Shown: piece by piece, positions 58,678-64,000 of the stretch
Numbering within the stretch: the stretch's first letter is position 1
How the letters are laid out: every line of letters begins with the position of its first letter
Assembly (NCBI RefSeq): GCF_021917145.1
Contig: NC_061071.1
Span: 8,406,072 to 8,470,071, forward strand
Direction of reading: 5' to 3'
DNA length: 64,000 bases
Origin: Hypomesus transpacificus
Lineage: Eukaryota; Chordata; Actinopteri; Osmeriformes; Osmeridae
Notes under the pieces: generated by a model
Database searches by the model: none
The model's input: the letters and a program-made list of their open reading frames with translations, nothing else
Told to the model about the DNA's origin: nothing
Translations under genes and position numbers: made by a program

Positions 58678-61624
58678 CTGAACGAGCTGGCTGACAGGAA
58701 TGCAGAGTGTGTGGGCATGCTGCAGGAGGCCCAGGAGGAGATCAGGGAGCTGCGGAACAAGAACACCCCCGCTGCAGGCCTGCGCAGACACCTGCCCTAC
58801 GGCCTCTTCCCCATGGTGAGCACACACACACGCTCTCCTGACTGACATCGTTGGGATGGCTAGCTGAAGAGTGTGTGTGTGTGTGTGTATTGCAGGACTC
58901 TCTGGCTGCGGAGATCGAGGGCACCATGAGGAGAGAGATGAGCGTGGAGGAGGAGACTGCTTTTCAGGACCAGAAGTCAGTCCCTATCCCCCCCCTACAC
59001 ACACACACACGCCCCTCAGCATCCACCACACCATGTTTCATTCCCAGAATTCACCTCTATCCTTCCTCGGTGACCCCCCCCCCCCTCCTCCAGGGTCTCC
59101 CAGAAGCGCGTGTTTAAGACCGTGCGCTCCGTCAACGAGTCCGTGGAGCGTCTGGCGGGGATGGCCACGCCCCCCATCCCAGGCTCTGGACGCAGCTGCC
59201 TGGTGATGACCGCCCAGCCCTTCCAGTCCAGCCAAGCGCAAGACGGCGACCGGTAAGTTCCTTGAGGGTTTAGGTTGGTTGAGGGGCAGTTCTATGGGCG
59301 TATGTGAAGCCCTCTGTGACATGCTTGCGTGTAAAAAGGGCTATACAAATACATTTGATTTGATTAAGTGAGCACCTGTACGATCGGGTCGGTTCAGTCG
59401 CCGTCGGGTGAAAAGTGCGACGGGTTTGTTGAGTCTCGTCTCCGTGCGCCCAGGGAGGAGGTGAGGCTCGGCCAACCTGGCGCCCCGGGGGGGAACGACC
59501 TCGTGTCCGCCCTGCACCGCCTGTCCCTGCGCAGGCAGAACTTCCTCTGCGAGCGCCAGTTCTTCCAATCGGAGCGGGACAGGAAGTTGCAGGCCACGGG
59601 GGCGGAGTCGGACGCGGAGGGCAGCGGCTGCAGCTCTCCGATGGGCAGCTTCGTGTCCTCCTTCACCAACCTGTCCGAGTTCTCCGTGTCCTCCAGCTGT
59701 TTCAAGACCTTCCTGCCGGAGAAGCTGCAGATCGTCAAACCTATGGAGGGTGAGGACGCAGCACAGTGGAGACCCACTGTTGAGTGCTTGATTCCAATAG
59801 GTTCTAGGGGCTGACTTGGGTTAATTCGATCAAATTACACATGTCACATGTAAGCTGGTTAGATGGGTTTGGATGGGGTGGGGTTAGGTGCACTTAGATG
59901 GGGTTGGATGGGGTGGGGTTAGGTGCACTTAGATGGGGTTGGATGTGAGCAGTCTGACCTCTGACCCCCCAGGCTCCCTGACGCTGCACCACTGGCAGCA
60001 GCTGGCCAAGCCCCACCTGGGCACCATCCTGGACCCCCACCCTGGCGTGGTCACCAAGGGCTTCCGCCCGCTGGCCCAGGACGCCGAGTACCGCCTGACC
60101 GACCTGGAGGAGGACGAGGAGGACGAGGATAAGAAGGAGGAGCCCTGGGAGGAGGAGGAGGAGGAGAAGGGAGAGGAGGAGGAGGAGGAAGGAGGGATCA
60201 CCTTCAGAGTGCAGAGTTCCTCCACGCCGGAGGAGAGGCGGGAGAGAAAGCGTTCTCTCTCCCCTGTCCCCGCCCCTCCCCTGACCCCGCCCCTGGCTCC
60301 TCCTCCTCCCCCGCCGGCCTGCCTCAGCCTCCCCACCTCTGACCTCACCGTGACCCCTGCCGACATCATCAGGACCTCCACCGCCCTCTCGCCCTCTCAG
60401 TGCGTGCCCGCAACCACCCTTGCCTGCGTCCAGTCACAGAGTTTGATGACCACGTCGATGACGACGACGACGACGTACTCGGGTAAGCGTCGGTCACGGC
60501 ACGTCCTCGTGTTGTAGGCTCGACCGTTCAACTGTGGTCAGCTCGAGTCGCATTCGTTTTGATGAGTGACTGTGTGTGTGTGTGTGTGTGTGCGTGCTCC
60601 AGGTCAACACCCGGGGAAGTGCCAGAGCTCCACATCCTCCACCTACACGTTCACCACCTGTCGCATCCTGCACCCCACTGACATCACCCAGGTCACCTCC
60701 AGGTACGGCCCTCTCCCTCCACTCTGATTGGCCGCTTAGTTATGGCCCCCTGTGTGTGTGTGTGTGTCTGAGCCGCACCGTGTTCACGTGTGTCTCCCTC
60801 CCCCCAGCTCCCACTGTCAGCCCTCGTTGTTGGACCACACCCCCAGCTCCCTGAGGACCGGCCCCAGCACCCCGGTGACCCCCTGCAGGCTGAGCCTGGT
60901 CGAGTCCTTCCCCCCTTGCCGCCCCCCCGCCGCCCCCCCCGGCGGCCTGGCCAAGCTTGTGCTGGAGAAAGGCATCTCCGCCGCCGACGCCCCCCGAGCC
61001 CCAGCCGGCTCCGCCCCCCCCCGACCCTCTCTCCCCCCCCCGTGCCCGCTGCCCGGCACCCCTCCCAACTCGCCCTCCCACTCCCCCCCGCGCTCCCCCG
61101 TGCCCTTCCGGCCCCGCCCCGTCCCCGCCGACAACTTCCTGGCGTCCCGCCCGGCGGAGCTCTTCCTCCAGGACGTGTACGGCCTGCGGCTGGGCCGCGC
61201 CCCTCGCCCCCACCTGCCCAGCCCCTCCGCCGCCCCGCCCGCCCTCGGCCACGCCGCCGACACGCCCGGGGCCAGGCCTGACCCCATCAACCTGGTGGAG
61301 AGGCTGCGCCGCCTGGGATTGGTCAAGGTGCTCCGGGGGAGGGCGCCGGAAGGCCCGCCCCGCCAGGACTCGTCCACCTTCGTGGCGGCCGGCGGGGGCA
61401 GCCTGCTGGACGGCCTGAGGAGGAACCAGAGCCTCCCAGTCCTGATCGGAGGGCGGGGGGCGTCCGTCGGCAGCCCCACCCAATCAGGGCCGCCGCCGGC
61501 ACACCCCACCTCCCTCGCCATCCCCCCGCCCACCTGGGGCAGCCTGAGGGAGCCTCGCTCTGTCCGCCGGCCAGCCTCCCTCTCCCACGTCCCGCCCACG
61601 TCGCCCGACCCGCTCAAACGCTGA
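52572..61624 (+). CDS. trak2: TRAK2, trafficking kinesin-binding protein (Milton/HAP1 family)
   Basis: TRAK2 is a coiled-coil adaptor linking mitochondria (through Miro GTPases) to kinesin-1 and dynein/dynactin. Exons: 52572-52614, 53034-53207, 56911-56987, 57090-57206, 57336-57545, 57640-57718, 57969-58099, 58227-58301, 58678-58815, 58896-58975, 59094-59252, 59454-59749, 59973-60482, 60603-60702, 60808-61624. They total 3006 nt and 1001 residues (human 914), with all phases consistent. The HAP1_N coiled coil runs from about residue 75 to 350 (ERVEQMTRTYDDIDVVTHLL, RDLELAARIGQSLLQRNQLL, TYEEKEQQLVSDCVRELR, DSLAAEIEGTMRREM). The second TRAK block follows: ALHRLSLRRQNFL, LPEKLQIVKPMEG, LTLHHWQQLAKPHLGTILDP and YTFTTCRILHPTDITQVT. 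LEEDEED...GITF and IPGSGRSCLVMTAQPF favour TRAK2 over TRAK1, and so does the STRADB neighbour. The N-terminal part before the HAP1 domain is short and Gly/Ser-rich. The last exon is extremely GC- and Pro-rich. Confidence 0.93.
53350..53442. repeat. (CT)n microsatellite in TRAK2 intron
   Basis: CT run with GT interruptions between TRAK2 exon 2 and the candidate alternative first exon. Confidence 0.9.
53969..54023 (+). CDS. trak2: Candidate alternative first exon of TRAK2 (a)
   Basis: This ATG opens 18 codons (MPVLNIHNEELYENAAVE) plus one base, ending at a GTGAGC donor. It can join in phase 1 to 56347 or 56911. TRAK1 is known to use alternative N-termini before the HAP1 domain. The support is frame, donor and position only, with no remembered protein match. 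Confidence 0.35.
55193..55245 (+). mobile_element. Fragment of a fish dispersed repeat (TTAGCAGACGCTCTTATCC type)
   Basis: The phrase catttagtcatttagcagacgctcttatccag is a very common interspersed element in teleost genomes, probably SINE- or MITE-derived. Only a fragment is present. Decayed relatives are seen near 20445-20480, 46306-46345 and, reversed, 47655-47675. Confidence 0.5.
55409..55502 (+). CDS. trak2: Candidate alternative first exon of TRAK2 (b), with YY1-like element
   Basis: This ATG opens 31 codons (starting MAAGYHRCVSMEYAAS, ending EEYVFFPE) plus one base, ending at a strong GTAAGA donor in phase 1. The ATG is inside AAGATGGCGGCC, a textbook YY1 promoter motif often found just after a transcription start. 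This suggests an internal promoter. It would splice to 56911 (LSGERVEQMT) or through the cassette at 56347. Confidence 0.45.
56200..56256. repeat. (CT)n microsatellite upstream of the TRAK2 cassette exon
   Basis: Near-pure TCTC run of about 28 units. Confidence 0.95.
56347..56406 (+). CDS. trak2: Candidate symmetric cassette exon of TRAK2
   Basis: Sixty bases lie between a good acceptor (ctcctccag) and a GTAAAC donor, phase 1 at both ends. They are open in the frame of the neighbouring exons and read AYLALEPSSFSHPASHGLSK. Because it is symmetric, inclusion or skipping keeps the frame. Confidence 0.4.
57730..57865. repeat. (CA)n with regular GG interruptions in TRAK2 intron
   Basis: Blocks of CACACA are separated by GGCA, forming a loose higher-order repeat. 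Confidence 0.9.
59300..59368 (+). mobile_element. Tail of an L2/SINE-like element in TRAK2 intron
   Basis: The sequence gtaaaaagggctatacaaat followed by acatttgatttgatta resembles the short 3' tail shared by fish L2 LINEs and the SINEs they mobilise. No body of the element is visible. Confidence 0.45.
59872..59946. repeat. Tandem duplication, about 37-bp unit, in TRAK2 intron
   Basis: The segment ggatggggtggggttaggtg with cacttagatggggtt occurs twice in a row just before the exon starting at 59973. The unit is G-rich. Confidence 0.85.
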
Positions 61625-64000
61625 CGAGGACGGGGTGAGACTGAACAGTCATCACCAGCCCTCCCTCTTCTTTCAGACTGATGGGTGGAGGAGATGAGGA
61701 GCTTTAAACGACCTTGTTTCTTTTTTGGAAAGCACAACATGGGTGGACTTGAGGTTTGCATCGATGCCAGGGTGTGTGTAATGTACACGTGTGTGTGTGT
61801 GTGAAGACTTTGACAAAGCCTTAGCTTGCCTGTTAATGGGTAACTCTACTGTTCCCAACGCCCCTGTCCCCTGGGAGGGTGGAGCCCTCTCCCTGTCGCT
61901 CTAGCCTGGGGTTCACTGAGGCTCTGGAAGCTCTGGAGGCACATGAGATGGAGGGAGGAGAAAGGATCAAAGCAAGTGGAAGAAGGTTTGAGAAAGGAAG
62001 AATTGGAGTGAGAGTAGAAGGGGAGGAGGACAGTCACGGCAGGTGTGTTATTCCAGGAAGAGAGACGGAGGGAGAGGGGGAGAGAGAGAGAGAGAGAGAG
62101 CATCCAGAGCCTCACCACTTTAAGGGCTTATCCTCTGTGCCGAATAGAAGCTCGTTTTGGAGCCGATCTAAGCCCCTACTCTCCATCAGCCTGTCCAGAC
62201 CTGATCTGATTGGTGGATACACTGGGGGTGTTGGCCCTAACTCACCCCTCTGATTTGACTGACTTATAAGTGCTTCCACATTGTGCACACCCATCCAATC
62301 CAGTTGGATCTCCCCAAGTGCATTTTGAGGGTTGGTCTTAGATGGGGATCTTGGAGCGTCCTGTAGTTGTTAGCTAGCATCAGTAATTGTCTGTTATCTC
62401 CAACCTACTGTAGGAACCAGGCTGGTACCCAAGATTTGGTGAACCCTTTGCTTTGCTGTTGTCAAGTGACTTTGCAATAACCCCCCCCCCCCCCCCCTAC
62501 CATGAGTGTCCCCCGTGGCATGTTCGAAACTGCCTGCTTCTTGCCTACAGGTCCCAGCATGCACCTGCATCCTCTGCCAGGAAGTGGGGCCATGCTGAAT
62601 GCGAAGCGGGGGGAATGAAACCTGTTGCGACTTAGTTGGGTGTTGTAGTCCTCGTCTGACTTGACAGGTCCTCTCTTTTCCTTCAGGTCTTTTTAAGGAA
62701 GTGGTGTTAAGCCTTAAAGGGGAAGCCAGCACTGTTTATACGGGATGTTTTTGTCAAGCCATGTTTGTATTTGAAATTACAGGCACTTAGTAGGATGTGT
62801 AAGCTCATATGTTGTTTTGGAGGAAGTGCAAGATGGGATTTCCCACTGACTTTGGACCTATCTGTTAAAGGGAAGTGCCACTGTTTTTTCCATTGCCAGT
62901 CAGTCACCTTATCTCATGCCCATGGCATGTTCAGGTGCAGTCACATGTGGTCATATGCAGTGTCATCCAGGGGGAACGACCTCTGCTGGCCTCAGTTCTG
63001 ATCGTGGGCTCCGTCGTTATGGGAGGGTCACTTCAAGGGCACGTGTGCTACTCACAGTTGCCACTAGAGGGAGGAGACGGGTTAGAGATGTGGCTGGAGC
63101 AGCAACAAGATGAAGAGGAAGTTGGGTTCAGGCTATGCGAGCGACCTTGACCTTCAACCCCGGTTTGACCTCCCTCTCTGATGCTCTGTGCTGACTGGGC
63201 CTTTCCTGTCATCGACTGCACTTTTTATTCATTTACCTAGATGCCATTTACTGCTCACACATAGGTATGATATTACTGACAAATGTTACTATGAGACTAA
63301 TTTAGCATCACTTCGTGTAGCTTATAGTTTATAACCATGAATGCCATTTAGCATTTCATTTGGAGATTTTAATATATTATGCTTTTGTGTTTGTTTGGAG
63401 ACTTACCCGTCAAAAAGGGATTCCATGACTACATTTCTTAGCTATCCGTTCAAACCAAAACTCTCCAGACAATTTTTAGGAAATGAAATGCTTTTTTTGG
63501 TTTGTTTGTGTGTACAGTATATGTGTTGTAATAATAGAACTGACCTATTTAATGAATATAAGCTTCCTGTTTGATAACGAGTGCTATTTTTGGAGAGGCA
63601 GGGAGGGAGGGGATATGTGGCCACTGTTTATACCCCTGAACAGCACGGTCCATTCATAGCGTTGTTTAGCACCCTGTCCTGGTTGATGACGCCACATGCT
63701 GGTGGAGAATGGCTGTCCGGTGACAGTGGAGAACGTTATGACTTCATGCCTCCACCTCTTTTGCCTGCCCTTTGTAAAATACTCACATGATTGTCCTTTT
63801 CGTTGCTTCTTTTTTATTAAAGTAAATAAAAACAATATGGTGGCGTTTGTTTTCCATGGATTCTATCCTACAACCCAACACAAAATCAGGATTTCTAAGA
63901 GTTCAAATGAGAAGTCGGCCTAACTTTTTAGACTCGCAGTGCCAATGTCTTAGATAGCAAACCTATATATGGGTCAAATAGTGGTGCAGTCCTTGGGGTC
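61625..64000 (+). other. TRAK2 3' UTR and downstream flank
   Basis: There is no coding exon. AATAAA at 63825-63830, preceded by ATTAAA at 63816-63821, is the likely poly(A) signal, giving a 3' UTR of about 2.2 kb. A poly-C tract lies near 62480-62497. Sequence after 63850 is AT-rich flank. Confidence 0.6.
63816..63830 (+). promoter_or_regulatory. TRAK2 poly(A) signals
   Basis: Adjacent ATTAAA and AATAAA hexamers on the plus strand, about 2.2 kb after the stop, preceded by a T-rich stretch. Confidence 0.6.

Noticed and set aside
56911-61624. TRAK1 instead of TRAK2
   Set aside because: One segment (LFPMDSLAAEIEGTMR) is TRAK1-like. However, DLEEDEE...GITF, IPGSGRSCLVMTAQPF and the STRADB neighbour point to TRAK2.
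60740-61788. Minus-strand frames of 247 and 323 codons
   Set aside because: Antisense shadow of the very GC-rich last TRAK2 exon.

Overview
The window is from a vertebrate nuclear genome, almost certainly a ray-finned fish. The genes are split by GT-AG introns that are mostly short (80-600 bp). Introns are full of (CA)n, (GA)n, (CCCT)n and long poly-C/poly-G tracts, and a few fish-type dispersed repeat fragments are present. Exons were found by reading both strands for protein similarity, then tested by consensus splice sites and by reading phase carrying across each junction. All similarity statements rest on recall of vertebrate protein families, not on a database search.

Layout, left to right: (1) NHEJ1/XLF, minus strand, 489-8545, a DNA-repair factor. 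It has one 6.3 kb intron, and its 5' leader is at about 8574-9213. (2) A C2-domain gene, minus strand, 9400-13394, probably C2CD6/CATSPERT, a subunit of the sperm CatSper channel. (3) NBEAL1, minus strand, 16491-38886, a giant PH-BEACH-WD40 protein with 41 visible exons. A 100-N assembly gap at 23513-23612 appears to hide roughly 800 codons of its middle. (4) CNBD2, minus strand, 40644-43665, a cyclic-nucleotide-binding protein linked to sperm in mammals. (5) STRADB, minus strand, 44811-48773, the pseudokinase partner of LKB1 and MO25. (6) TRAK2, plus strand, 52572-61624, a kinesin/dynein adaptor for mitochondria. It is arranged head to head with STRADB and is followed by a 2.2 kb 3' UTR ending in a poly(A) signal near 63825.

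C2CD6, NBEAL1, STRADB and TRAK2 are near one another on human 2q33. NHEJ1 is on 2q35 and CNBD2 on chromosome 20, so the window is a rearranged version of that neighbourhood. The genes do not form a pathway. Two probable sperm genes flank NBEAL1, and STRADB and TRAK2 keep their conserved divergent arrangement.

The points most worth a second look are these: the hidden middle of NBEAL1; a possible alternative NBEAL1 C-terminus by reading through its last donor; a set of candidate TRAK2 first or cassette exons that all share phase 1; the full exon model of a probable fish CATSPERT, including a microexon and a GC-AG intron; a short upstream reading frame ending just before the NHEJ1 start; and homopolymer or minisatellite tracts directly against splice sites. 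I found no CRISPR array, operon, phage, intact transposon, tRNA or rRNA gene. Nothing here looks like an unknown multi-gene system.
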